Shown one piece after another: positions 23,061 through 34,551 of a stretch of DNA of 64,000 bases. Under the pieces are notes generated by a model. It was not told where the DNA came from, ran no database searches, and saw only the letters and a list, made by a program, of their open reading frames with translations. Positions within the stretch are counted from its first letter, which is position 1; each line of letters begins with the position of its first letter. Source of the DNA: Rhyzopertha dominica (lineage: Eukaryota > Arthropoda > Insecta > Coleoptera > Bostrichidae); assembly GCA_025024175.1 (NCBI GenBank), contig QCXZ01000041.1, positions 5,823,786 to 5,887,785 of the forward strand. The letters run 5' to 3'. Both the position numbers and the translations under genes were made by a program.

Positions 23061-24350
23061 GTAGTAACACTGTGGTATTATCACCCGCTTAATGAGTATA
23101 AATGTAGTGTAGTTACTTATTCACGTAAACACAAACCAATCATGTCAGCATAATCAACGCTAGTGAGAAATGGTTATAACAATAAAAATATTTGGTCAAT
23201 TTTTAATAAAAAGTGCTCCTCCAAATCAAGTAGATCCTGAGCCAGGACAAAGTAAATTAAGTAATTTAAGAGGATACCTAGAAAGCATGATATTTTAGTT
23301 GTTGATAGTTCGTATATAATAGTTTAGATAAAATTTTAAGCTATACTAAAGTACATCTAGAAAGTGAAAGTTTTTAGAGTTACTTGTTCATGCGCCAAGT
23401 GTTACACAAGTCAGTTAAAAGAAAAATAGGTACACGTTTGAAAAAACACACGCATGCTACTAGGCTGCAACACGAATAAACCCCGTTCAAATGAGATTGA
23501 GTGATCAAGCAATAAAAGGGGTAAGGCCTCTTAATGAAAGCTTGTAAAATGTAGGTAATACAGTATTAGATAAGCAAAAAGCAGTGCCGTTATAAATGCG
23601 TTTTCAGGTCATATTTTGCGAAAATTGCAAGCCGCTTTCTAAGAAAGGTCTCACGTAGTATAATTTGCTATATTGTGCTAATGACCCCCAGTGCACTTAT
23701 AAATAAGAGTCACTATTGCAGTTATTGGTTAGGAGTTGGGTTTCCTTTTAAACCAGCGGTACTATATCTGTTTGTTGCCTGGGTAAGCCCCAGTCCTTAT
23801 TTATCTATTTCTGTAACAGATTTCGAAAATGTCTGATTCAGAGAATTATTTATGTAAATGCTTTAAAGCGCATTCGGAGAGATTTGCAATCGGATATTCC
23901 ACAAAGTGAAAATACATTCAAATAGAAGCCAATTTGTCGAAATAATTTAGAAACTATTATTTAACCTTTACAACGAAATTTTCGAGGACGAAAAGGTATC
24001 GATATTTTGATTACAACTGATTTGCATATATAAGAAATATTTACGTAATATATAACGCATTTATAAGGAAGCATGAAATTGCTTAAATTATATTCATTCT
24101 ATCAGAGGGCCTATAAAGAATAAGAATATTTCGTTTAATTTGTTTTGTGACCAAAAACCTTATACAAATATTATTTGTTCGCTTAATTAACTTGCCAAGT
24201 GATCTAAAGTTTGAAATTCGTGGCCTACCTGGGTACTACAAAAGTCATTAACAGAAAACTTATTTGAAGAGATTTGAAAAAAGTTTTAAGTCAGAAATAA
24301 CTATATACATGATCATATCTAGTACTTTGTTGGATCGTAATGTAGAAATA
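23061..24350. other. non-coding spacer
   Basis: AT-rich, no gene or structured repeat recognised. Confidence 0.35.
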
Positions 24351-24356
24351 TTTTAT

Positions 24357-26700
24357 AATAATAATAATAATACCTTTATTTCTTTTTGACCATAATACAT
24401 ATGATATAAGATACGTCAATAACAATAAAAATACAAATGACAATAAAACGTAAATAAAGATATAAACAAATAAGAGAAAACGCCAGCACAGGCTTCAGAC
24501 AGAATTAGAGCTTACAGCTTAGTAAAGAACTCGCCAACTGAATAAAAGCATTCTTTTATTAAAAATGATTTTAACTTAAGTTTAAAAGTTTTCTCTCCCA
24601 CTTCACCTTTTAACAACTGCCGAAGTTTATTAAAGAGCTTAGAACATGAGTAAAGTGGGGATTTCTCATATTTAGCTGTATGATGGGACTGAATCCTTAT
24701 GCACTGAGCATTTCTTGTGTAGTAGTCATGGTATATACCATTGGTGTCAAACAAATGTCTATTTTTGAACACAAACATCTAACATTTATATATATAAGTA
24801 CAAGACAGGGTCATAATTTTTTCCTGTATCATTGTGGGTCTACAACTATCGCTGGGTTCTATGTTGTACATGAGTCGCACTAGCCTCTTCTGTAAGATAA
24901 ACACTCTCCCCACTTGCATCCCTATTTCCCACAATATTATGTTATAGGAGAGATGTGAATGTGCCAAAACATAATATGCATTTTTTATATCTTTTGTATT
25001 TAGTGTTTTCTTTAGGNATATAATAAAATAGCAAGCCGAANTCAGGTATTTACCAAATATAATCTATTTGGCTATCCCAAGACAGTCTTTCATCAAAATA
25101 GGACCCTAGGAATTCAGCAGAGGCAGTTAGAGTTTNACATCCCTTAAAATTAAGTTGTACAGTCTTATTAGAATTCAGGATTAGTCTGTTTTTGCTGCGC
25201 CAGTCAGACACTTCTGTTATCGCAGATGCAATCAACGCCTCAACTTCATTTTTTGTTTCTGCAGCGACAGCAACCGAGATGTCATCGGCAAACATGACTA
25301 TCCTGCCAGAGTTTACAAAACCAGATGGGTCTATAGTTATCAACGCAGTTTGTTTTTCCTCTCTTGTGCACTGGAATTACGGTAGCGGTTTTCAAGGTAT
25401 CAGGAAATTTACCTTGCTGTATGGATAAAATAATTATATAAGCCAAATGCATACTAACACTTTCTATAACGAGCTTTATTAGCCAAACCAGAGTACCGTC
25501 GCTACCGGATGAGTTTTTATTGTTGAAACATCTTTCGCACTATGTGGTTTCTAGCAAATACTGTTTAGCACTGGTTGATCTGTTATAGTGCAATTATCTT
25601 TTAGGTTATTTGCACCAAAGTGTTGTTTTGCCCGAATTGCTGGGGTTTTTTGAAAAAAAGTTAGCAAAGTGTTCGGCTATTTCCTCGTTGTTGGTTACAC
25701 TTTCTCCCTTTACTGTTACCTTTATTGGTTCCCTGTTATCCGTTGATTTGTTCCTTACACAATTGATTATTTTCCAGGTTTCCTTCACTGGATTTGAGGA
25801 CTAGCTAATTCGGTTCCCATAATATTCCTTTTTTGCTATTTCTATGCTTTTTTGTGATCTTTCTTCTTCTTTTTGTAATGTTCAGCAAATACAGGATTTT
25901 CAGAGAGAAGCTTAAGTCTATATAATTCTTTTAAATCTTTTCCTTCTAGAATTATATTACTGGTAACCCAGGATTTCTTTATTTTGGTATCTGGCACTCT
26001 TAGTGTTCTCAAAGGGCAATTTTTATCCAAGTAGTAAAGAAAGTTTGCAAAAACAAACACTGTTAGCTTCATTCGGTTCATGACAATCAAAGAGTTCCAT
26101 CCAAGTTTCCCCTTCGATTTCTCGCTTAAAGTTTCTTAAGTTGTCACTTGAGTTGAGTTGAGTTCTTTTGTTAATACAAGCAGTTGTATGGTGATATATT
26201 ACTTTCTATTGAGTAAAATGGTCAGAAATGTGTGTGTCAATAATAGTATCCTCGTACATCTCATTCGGAATATCAGTAACCATATAGTCAATCTGTGAAT
26301 AAGTTGTCAGTCCATTTTCATTAGTGAAAACACGAGTTGGCTTGTTAATCAGCTTGCTATCTAGCTCGAATGAATGAAATACATCCCCGTAGCGTCTTAC
26401 TACTACAAGAAGATGACAGGTGGTCTATATTAAGGTCACCGCATAATACTATGTAGTCACCCTTTATTTTTATTTCAGAACTTGTTCCAAAAATAGTTCT
26501 TTGTCTCCTAGTGGAGGCCGGTAGACGGCCACAGTGTTATATTTTAGCCTTCCGATGTTTAGTTGTATTGCACAACATTCCATGCGCAATTCTAGGCTAT
26601 AATTTTGTACAAGTTCAATACAAGATGTTATGTTTACATATACATCCTTCACATAGATGACAACACCACCGTGTTTATGTTTAGTTCTGCAAAAGTAGCC
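24357..26700 (-). mobile_element. LINE (Jockey/CR1-like), minus strand, endonuclease to 3' tail
   Basis: Fragments in correct order run from an endonuclease (26.65 kb) through RT to a C-terminal domain (24.51 kb). The minus-strand 3' end is an ATT-type tail (ataataataataat at about 24358-24372 on the plus strand). The 2.3 kb is the longest LINE copy in the window. Confidence 0.8.
24512..26652 (-). pseudogene. LINE endonuclease-reverse transcriptase polyprotein, broken
   Basis: Reading down the minus strand: endonuclease with AVYRPPLG (about 26520), GDLNID (about 26425), IDYMV and SDHF (about 26220-26300); linker with KKSWVT and LKELYRLK (25842-26090); KETWKIIN and IAEHFANFFS (25606-25788); RT palm with MFADDI (about 25290) and LILNSNKT (about 25170); and C-terminal motifs ISYGILFW-like SYNIILWEIG, FILQKRLVRL (24779-24967), HDYYTRN and KSPLYSCSKLFNKL (24512-24778). 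These are the endonuclease and RT of a Jockey/CR1-type LINE. GVPQGS is missing from the section around 25340-25600, so there is an internal loss. Frameshifts and ambiguous bases break the frame several times. Confidence 0.85.
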
Positions 26701-26886
26701 AGCAAATAATTATATTTATAACATTAATTATATTTTGGTGTTAGAAAAACAGTATGCGAATAAATAATACAAAACAAAAGAATAGGCTTAATAATGGAAG
26801 TACTCGTATTCGTGTGTATTTATTAACACACATAGCAGTATCGTAGCCGTAACTTTCTTTACACTTTTATACTCTCCTTGTTACAG

Positions 26887-26932
26887 GTGATGCTTCGAGG
26901 ACCCGCCCACTGAACTGTATCGACTAATAAAG
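26887..26932 (+). other. candidate 46-nt internal exon
   Basis: A pyrimidine-rich tract ending ctccttgttacag (26886) precedes 46 bases that end aataaag|gtgagtcc, a strong donor at 26933. All three frames meet a stop within or close to the end of it, so it would be a UTR or non-coding RNA exon if used. It lies next to a GC-richer unique segment. Confidence 0.3.
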
Positions 26933-26989
26933 GTGAGTCCCCTCAAAATTATTAACCACCTTTGATAGCTGAGAGCGTTTTCTTAGGCT

Positions 26990-27530
26990 TCTATCAAAAT
27001 TTAAACATCGCGACAAGGAAGGGATTTTCGCTTCGCTTAGCATGTTTGAATCCCCCGTTAAGAACCTGCGGTTGAGCTCAAATTGCGCGAGTAAAAGAAC
27101 GGCATGAAATATGCATCCGTTTCAGTGTGCGCGCTTATTTCTATTTTGCTAATTCCCCCTGAAATTTACGAACAAAGTGGGGATGTTCCTTTGAGGTAGC
27201 ATCCCCGTGGATCTCTTTGTAAGAATCGTTAATGCTAGTTATCTTCAAAGGGGCTTTGGTTTCCCGAGGATTCCTATGGTATGTAGTGTTTCGTTCGTAT
27301 CCCGTCGATCTGCTTTATTTTCAAGAAAGTAACATTACTGAAACCTTAAATGGATAGGAATAACTGCACTGCATGCTTTTTTTGTTGCTCCACTTTGAAG
27401 TGGCGTTTTGTGGTTTCAATTACGCGTAATGCCTGGTGTTTCAAACGCCGCTGCGGTTTTGAGTCTGCCAGACTTTGATTAACCGGATGAAACAGTGCAT
27501 TGGTGATGGCAGTGTTGGGCTTTATGCTGT
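26990..27530. promoter_or_regulatory. GC-richer unique island
   Basis: Low-repeat DNA with repeated CpGs (ttgcgcgagtaaaagaacgg; gtttcagtgtgcgcgctt) between two LINE relics. No coding recognised. Possibly host regulatory DNA. Confidence 0.25.
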
Positions 27531-28210
27531 CAATCAGCCTTGAGGTATAGAACGCAAAAATACAAATTATCAGATTACTTTTTCAAATATTCGGAATATA
27601 AAAAAAAGTTAGTTTTATTAACTGAAACACACACAGTGCCTGTATTTATGTGTGTTTTTTATCATTTCATTGTTTTTAAATTTCAAAGGGATAATTTATA
27701 TTTAATTACATATTTTGCTGTTCACATTTGCTTGGTTTCCTTTGTTTACTGCGCCGTACTATTTTATTGTAGAATCAAATTTAAAAATAAATACAACCAC
27801 AGTTTCGAACTGTCAGTCATCGTCGGGCTATTCATTTTTACGATAGTGATTGAAACAGAGAATGAAGAAGATATGGTGCCATGAAATATACTTTTTTAAT
27901 AAAATCACATGCATTTTTGTGCCATTTAAGCTCATATTATTATCTAAGAAATAGTCATTTGGCATAAACAATAAATGGATATATTTATAATAATAATAAT
28001 AAAATTATTTATTGTGCAAAATGATGTACACAAAAGGTACGAGATTTGACGTCAGTCGTTCTACCACTCCCCCGTTTACAAATAAATATACATGAAACGC
28101 GTTAAATAAAAAACTAACATACAAATCAATCCAATTGCAAATTACTGAAAAAAGGATGCTTAAGACGACGATTGAACACCGCCAGTGGCAGCTCTACGAT
28201 ATTAAGAATT

Positions 28211-29199
28211 TTATTCAATAATGTAACTAACCTCAAATTTTGATGTGCGATATTGAGGCACGGTAAAAGAATTATATCTAACATTGACATCATGAATTTG
28301 AGAGGGTCTCACAAGAATATCTGTTAGACAAGAAGGTACCCTATTAGTATAAATCTTATACAATAGTATGCTATATAAGTATTCCATTCTGAGATTCATT
28401 TTTGGTTCATTTATGGAACCTTGCACAAATATCTTATACAAGCATTCTGGACACGTTGAATTTTTAGTTGATTGTACTTGGGCATAAAATGATAGTAAAC
28501 TTGAGAACAACAATCTACATGAGGACAAATTAATGCCTTTAGTAATTTTAACTTTACATTATCATCCAAGATGTCCCTTAAGCCGTACATGGTTTTTAAT
28601 TTAAAAAGACATATTTTGTACACAACAAACAAAGTCACTGCAATGCTGATTACCAATGCACATAGCAATAGATTTTTTAGGATTAAACTTTAGACATTGT
28701 TTTCTGCACCACTTGGAAAACAAATTTAAATCATGATTAATAGCAGCTATTGCATTATCAACATCTCGTGTGATACAAGGAAGATACAGATCATCATTAA
28801 ACAGCACGCTCTTCGGTAGTGTTTACATGGCACTTGACGTCACGAGTTGAATAACCTTGGTTAGAAGCGTTTTGGCGGTGACTCCTAAGATTGGAATTTC
28901 AGACCTGGAATTCTCTACCTACAAATATTTTTTGTTTTTTCTAACATGGCGTACGATATATATACACTTCAAGATTCATTTTACATAATTTTCAAAAAAA
29001 AATACCCAATTGCTAATTTTACATAATTTCTTAGGTCAACATAATATTTTCTGGATGTTTCAGTTTTTTGTTTAATAAACCTTTTATGCGCTTTATTTTT
29101 TAGAGCTATCATCTTTTTTATGTTGTAAGTAATGAACGGCCGGTGAGGCTTATTGGTTTTAATTGCACGTAAAGGTGCATGGTAATCGAACAGACACAA
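28211..29199 (-). pseudogene. LINE reverse transcriptase, fragments
   Basis: Upstream linker: LFDYHAPLR...RPFITYNIKKMI and YVDLRNYVKLAI (28981-29199), the segment joining endonuclease and RT in Jockey/R1-type LINEs. RT: LFNDDLYLP (a changed FADD box), AAINHDLNLFSKWC and LKFNPKKS (28601-28807). C-terminal: YGLRDILDD, LICPHVDCCSQVYY, QLKIQRVQNACIRYL (28411-28668) and YLYSILLYKIYTNRVP (28211-28528). Frames alternate, so at least two frameshifts are present. The RT fingers and the GVPQGS region are absent. Confidence 0.8.
28794..29012 (+). repeat. dispersed repeat shared with 52691-52920, copy 1
   Basis: About 215 bases from cattaaacagcacgctc to tacccaattg match 52691-52920 in the same orientation at about 94%, including acttgacgtcacgagttgaa and gcgttttggcggtgactcct. 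The high identity points to recent spread. In this copy it interrupts a LINE. Confidence 0.8.
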
Positions 29200-29559
29200 T
29201 ATTTATCCGCAAGTGGAATAACCATTTTTCCAGTTATGCCCATTTTGATTGTTTTCTATGTCAGATGACGCAATGGTTGAACTCCTAAGATAATAAACTG
29301 TTCTGCTTCAGTCATCTCAAAATTAGTCTCTTTAAATCTTAAATTACTTGTTTCATGGTTTTTTCGAATTGTTTGCAAATAACTCATATTTCGAATTTTA
29401 TGCGTTACTTTATCGGTACTGTAACGGATCCATATAATGATTGTGCAATTCTGACCCGGAAATTCCGTTTGTTCGAAGTTTATTAATAATTAGCCTGTTA
29501 TAATTATTGACTATTTGGTTCAAGCAAATTGAAATCGCAACTGCGTAAAACATGGGCTT

Positions 29560-29605
29560 TTCGAAGGGGGGGCAAGGGGGCGCAGTTGCCCCCCCCCCTG
29601 GACCT
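29560..29605. repeat. G- and C-homopolymer tract
   Basis: gaaggggggg followed by caagggggcgc and a run of nine to ten C residues, then ctggacctggac. Lower-complexity GC DNA like this recurs in weaker form at about 31760-31790 (ctcccctcccccttagacc). Confidence 0.5.
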
Positions 29606-29960
29606 GGACTTCCAACTCTGGGCCCTTTCCACCTTCCATACATTTAGCTGATTTATTAAGTGCGTATTTACGAAATTATTAATGAAGCAAAATTTATAGA
29701 TAAGCTTATTTCACAATTTTCCTCATATTTGACCTATGCAAATGACATTCAATAAGTCGTTGTCAAACGGTTTCCAAGGTTATTTTGGCCAGGAGTCATA
29801 ATACGATTTCTACTTTGCTCGGCTCTTCTAATATGTTTTCTTATAGGGATTGTTCAACTATGCATGATTCTGTTATGGGGAATACACAGAATCGGCCACA
29901 TATTTGTATTTGGCGGTAACTCCAATGTTCTTAGCTACAAATTTCAAAATTAATACAGAG
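29605..29960 (+). repeat. mariner-type element fragment (copy of 47795-48255)
   Basis: It shares with 47795-48255, in order: ccaactctg, ccatacatttagctg, atttcacaattttc, aataagtcgttgtcaaa, cgatttct and gattgttca. Identity is about 75% with gaps. At 47.8 kb the same sequence leads into a mariner-type transposase, so this is a non-autonomous or truncated copy. Confidence 0.65.
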
Positions 29961-32900
29961 AAAAAAAAGAAATTCAAAAATATCAGTTATTTCGAGCAAA
30001 AATCCATCCGAACTGAGAGTTACGAAATTCTATTTAACGTATGTTTTAGGAATTCAGTAGTATTATAAGCACGAATTAAAACCCGATGTGCTGTTAAAAT
30101 GCCAGTATACAAAAGACTTTTTGAAAACGTATTAAATATATTTCAGTTTATTTAAATGAGCCTTAATTTGGTTAAAATATTAAGTACTGGGTTAATTTTT
30201 GGAAACAGTGCACTGACGGACTACGGAGGTTGGCTTAACTTAAAAAAATAATAGCAAAATGAAAAATAGGATAATCAAATATTCTGTACTGTGTTTATAA
30301 GAAAGCATGTCTTACATAATTTTAAGCAAATATCTAATTCTGATATTTCATGGTACCTATTCATAATGTGTACAAAATCGTCGTCAAACATTGAGATATA
30401 ATATGCTATCATTTTAGTGATGTGTTGCGGTGTCTGGTTATTATCTCGCATTTATATAATGGACCCAACAGCACTATTTTCGATTTATGCCCTGGTCATT
30501 ATTTTATCCAAAGAGCAAAAATAAGTACTCATATTTGATCTATTTAAAATATCAGATCAATGCGCTCACGGTTTTTAATCCAAAATTTGCTCATGTCCAA
30601 GTTTAATGGAGTATTATCGATGTGCTCATATTCAGTTTCAGATGACGATATTAAGCGCTTTAAGCACATAAACTATGCATATACGATTAAAGTTATAAAC
30701 GTAAATTACCTTTATGTCACATAAAAATTGCCGCAGAAGTAACAATCGAAGTATAACTTACATTGTCATAATAAGATTAATTGATCGTAAAGGAATACCT
30801 ACATTTGTAATAATTTATACTGTGCGATTAATGCTAATCCCTGCAGATTTCGGTATAGTCAAGTAAATCTCGTAAAAAATTTTAACATACGCTTTTGGCG
30901 ATATTGAGCCATCTTTTGCAAATCAATGACAGCCAGCAAGATGAATCTAATACATGAAAGAAATTTTGCAGCTTGAGAACAATAACAAATGATGGTTTTA
31001 AAATAAGCAGAAATTTGAGTAAAATGAGATGTTATGAGTAAAAATTGTTAGAGATAAAGCGACCATCAATTGAATGCTGATTGGTGGAGTTTGGCCAGCT
31101 GACGCACAATGCTGGAGCTTATAACTTGTATTTTTAAGTTCAACTAAGATTAGCTAAACCAGCAGCTTAAATCATTACAGTCTTAGATACAGTTTCACGA
31201 CCAGGTTGTTTCCTCATTCTCAGTTTTGACAATTTTTTTATCTATACTAGCTACCTATTCTCTCCTAACTTAAATTTCTGAAGCTTCTGATACGAAAAAT
31301 TTAAACTAAAAAGTTCATCGGTTAATTAATTATTTGATATGTGCAAATTCCAAATCATAAAACGTGGTTCTATTGGTAGATGCTTAAGGCGAAATTTATA
31401 TTTCTTTGGTAGTTCGGTTGACATTACTATAAATTATGTGGATCACGGATCTTTATTCTTCCAAATAAAATGTATCTACTCATCTTTTGTTAAACGTGAT
31501 AGACATGAAACTGAATGCGCTAAATATCGCCCAACTGAGATCATCAATAATTGAGTTAGGAATAAACGAGCTTTTGAGAACAGTATCTATATAATAAACA
31601 TAAAAAACTTGGGCCTGCACAGAAGATTTTTTAAGTCACCTTGCAGAAAATTAATGAAAATTGTTCATGAAATAAATACTTCGTTAATTACTTAGGTACA
31701 TAATCCAATAAAGGGCCACTTTTATTTATGTTGAATTATTCAGTAAGGGAAATTCCTGCTTTGCTCCCCTCCCCCTTAGACCAAAAGCTGGGTACGCCCA
31801 TGGCGTAATGCTTTTAAGTTCTTTTTTTACTTCTGCGGTCGGTTTCTAAACAATGTTTTGCTATAGCACTATGTGATCAATTCTGCTTGAATGCTGTTTT
31901 TCAGAGATATCTTCTGTTTGCCTTATATACCTACACACTATTACACTCGGAGTAAGTTAGTTTTTTTAGACCAGTTGAATTTTACTTGGTATTTCCCTGA
32001 CAAAGTATTCTAAGGTTTAAAGGAAGTTTTCATTTGACGATCTTGTTGTTTAAAAATGGTAATGATTTTTTAAGCTTTTTCGAAATATATCAGTGTAACA
32101 AACTTTTTTTATAGATCGTTAGTTTTGTAATTGCCTGTTTCTGTGTTTTTCTGATATGGGTACGGTTATACTTTGATGGTTGCATGACGTTCTTGTTTAA
32201 CGTATGACCTAAAACATTTTGCTAAAACCCTGATTATTAGTCCTAAATTGACCAACTTGTGTACTTAGTGCAAAGCTGCGAGACTAATCACGGGGCTCTT
32301 TTTTATCCGGGAAAGCTCTCGAAAAACTCTCCACACACACGCAATAACTTCTGTAACATGGATGGAGCATCATTGTTGCGAGATTACAGCTGCTAATTCC
32401 CCACGGTCAATATTTATCTTCCGGAACCCGGAGCGGCGTTTGTGCCCCGAGTTGTGACGGATAGATGTTTGATTAGCGAATGGGGGAGAAATGCATGAAA
32501 AGCTCTACGTGTCCAGCGAACTTTTTGCAAATATACATCAGAAATTTTAGCTTTTGAATGCAGTTTCAGCGCACTTACAACTAGCACAACGTTCATAATG
32601 TAATTCTAAACGTCTGCAGTCTAGTGTACCCCTAAAGTCGCCTTCCCTCCCTCCTTCCTTCCCAGGTTAAGTTTTGTTGGTAAGATGGCTAGGAATGTAG
32701 TTCAAGATTGCGCTACAGTTACTACCATCTCGAAAATTTTTAATGTGCGCTGTTACAATTTGCTTGCAAGCCACTTTCAGCACAGAAACAGAGATTTCCG
32801 TACGTCTTAAGCTTAGCCCCTCCCCAAAATCTTTAGAACGCGCTAAACAAAAAAATGACGAAAAAATCCGCGTATGGTTCGCTAAAAAACGTCTTTCTCT

Positions 32901-33180
32901 ATGTTTTTTTTTGCTCAGAGCTCAATGTAATGCCACAATCGCAGCAAACTTGTAAAATTTTGAAAAAATGAGACCATACTACACTTCATTTGAAAGCTGC
33001 TTTCACTATCTACATATTTTAAATAGAACTGTACCAATATCTTTGCATTGTTGTATTCTAGTTAAAATTAAGAAAAATTTATGTAACAAAATTTATACCG
33101 AAATTTTGAAAATTTTCAAGTTACATTAGTTTTTTCCCATTTGACGTTTGGCACACAAAAATAACAGTAACAATTGTCAC
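29961..33180. other. long stretch without a recognised gene
   Basis: AT-rich. No domain-bearing frame was seen. A CT-rich microsatellite (ccttccctccctccttcctt) lies at about 32641-32667. Confidence 0.35.
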
Positions 33181-33189
33181 CGATATCGT

Positions 33190-33735
33190 TGATGATAAGG
33201 GTCCAAAATGCATTTTCATTAACTCATATTTCAAAACGTGCAGTCCAATTATGCATCTCGAACCCACCATACTCATGTACTTTTCTTGCTTCTGATTGGA
33301 TTGCCTCTTCTACGGTATCAAAACTGTCGAGGTAATTTAACGATAGCTTTTGCTAAATGTGGATACTCTTGCTCGAATTGAAAGGCATTTCTGTATTTAT
33401 ATACGAAGACGAAGGCGTTCATTCCAAGGTTGATAAGGTCTTGCGTAAATTTTAGGTGTTTCTTCCATATCACGCCAGATATATCTTTGAGAGCCTTGAT
33501 CTCCTCTTCGCACTTTTACTTGATGGAATATTTCTTCAAGATCGGCAGTAAATGATATTTTTCTTTGTCTGAACTTGAACAGCACTCCCAATAAACAGAT
33601 TGTTATATTTAGACCACTCAGAATCGCATCGTTGAAGCTCCTACCCCCTGCTTTATCAGCAGCTTTGGATACCAACCTCATCTCATCAGGCTTGTTTGTG
33701 ATCTTAAAAGCAAAATATCGCAGATAAATTATCAA
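33190..33735 (-). pseudogene. BEL/Pao retrotransposon reverse transcriptase fragment
   Basis: The minus strand reads EMRLVSKAADKAGGRSFNDAILSG, LGVLFKFRQRKISFTADLEEIFHQVKV and QRYIWRD (33397-33735). This is the BEL/Pao RT fingers-palm pattern, with FTADLEEIFHQV as the first catalytic aspartate motif. Downstream, after frameshifts, LDSFDTVEEAI and VHEYGGFEMHNW (about 33210-33330) follow the place where YVDD should be. The YVDD box itself is lost. Family members are LTR retrotransposons with gag-pol. No LTR or gag was recognised here. Confidence 0.8.
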
Positions 33736-33763
33736 GCAACGATCTATGAGACCGACTTATGTA

Positions 33764-33856
33764 GAGGGTTTTACAGCTTGATGGTCGGCCGTCGTAAACT
33801 ATTGTATTGTAAACGAGGGTTTTTACAACCTTATGGTCGGCCGTCCTAAACTATTG
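33764..33856. repeat. imperfect direct duplication of about 41 bp
   Basis: gagggttttacagcttgatggtcggccgtcgtaaactattg is repeated about 49 bases later with four or five changes. Both copies hold tatggtcggccgtc-like words. Function unknown. Confidence 0.7.
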
Positions 33857-34238
33857 GGATTAGTGACACGCTTCAAAGTTCCTAAATGGGCCGTATTAAA
33901 AAAAAATCTTGTTGGCTAAAATTTTAACGTTTCCACTATAAATTTTTGAAATTTGTTAGTTGTGATAATTTAGCAATCAATAAAACATTATTTAATGCAG
34001 ACCTGATAGTANCTGGCTCGACGCGCGATCTATTTTTATGTGATACTTTATTGGGTTTAAATTTTCCGATGTATAAAATAAAAGCCTTTGCATGTCATAA
34101 CGAATTTATACAGATTTAATATAAAAACATACAAATTAGTAAGTAGAAAATTATTTACATTTGTTATAAAAAATTTACAATAGTGCACAATAAAATTTAT
34201 ACACGGTATCGATTATGTTCATTACAGCTTGTTAATAA

Positions 34239-34551
34239 GTACTATCAGTTGCAATATTCATGCAACAACATAACAAGCAACCCTTTACACTCCAAATGTA
34301 GTACCTTTTTCCACCAAACGATGGGGTAAGTACAGTATCCCTATTGAGCAACAATTCCCGATTTTATGCAACCCAACATTTGAATATCTGCAGAGTTCAA
34401 TGACAAATAAGATCTACCCTCGGATCTACCTGTTTTTACGACTACCTACTTAATATAAACAGCCCAGCTTAGGTGGTGCAGTGTAGCTGGAAATATGGAA
34501 TTATTGTTCCAAATCGACAGATACAATGCTCTTAGGCATAAAGGGTCGGCG
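34239..34551 (+). repeat. left inverted repeat of the 4.5-kb block
   Basis: The reverse complement of 38465-38789 matches at about 85%: gttgcaatattcatgcaaca, ttccaccaaacgatgggg, atctgcagagttcaa, ctcggatctacctgttttta and cataaagggtcggc occur in the same order. Confidence 0.85.

Larger units (their letters stand above)
27985..29330 (-). mobile_element. LINE, minus strand, interrupted by an inserted repeat
   Basis: RT and C-terminal pieces (28211-28807) and an upstream linker piece (28981-29199) lie in order on the minus strand, separated by the dispersed repeat 28794-29012 and missing about 1 kb of RT between them. The 3' end has an ATT tail (taataataataat at about 27990-28003). Confidence 0.75.

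Noticed and set aside
27540..27884. 114-codon plus-strand frame with hydrophobic segments
   Set aside because: It opens at TTG, its first ATG is about 36 codons in, and the hydrophobic residues follow from T-rich DNA. No splice sites or family support.
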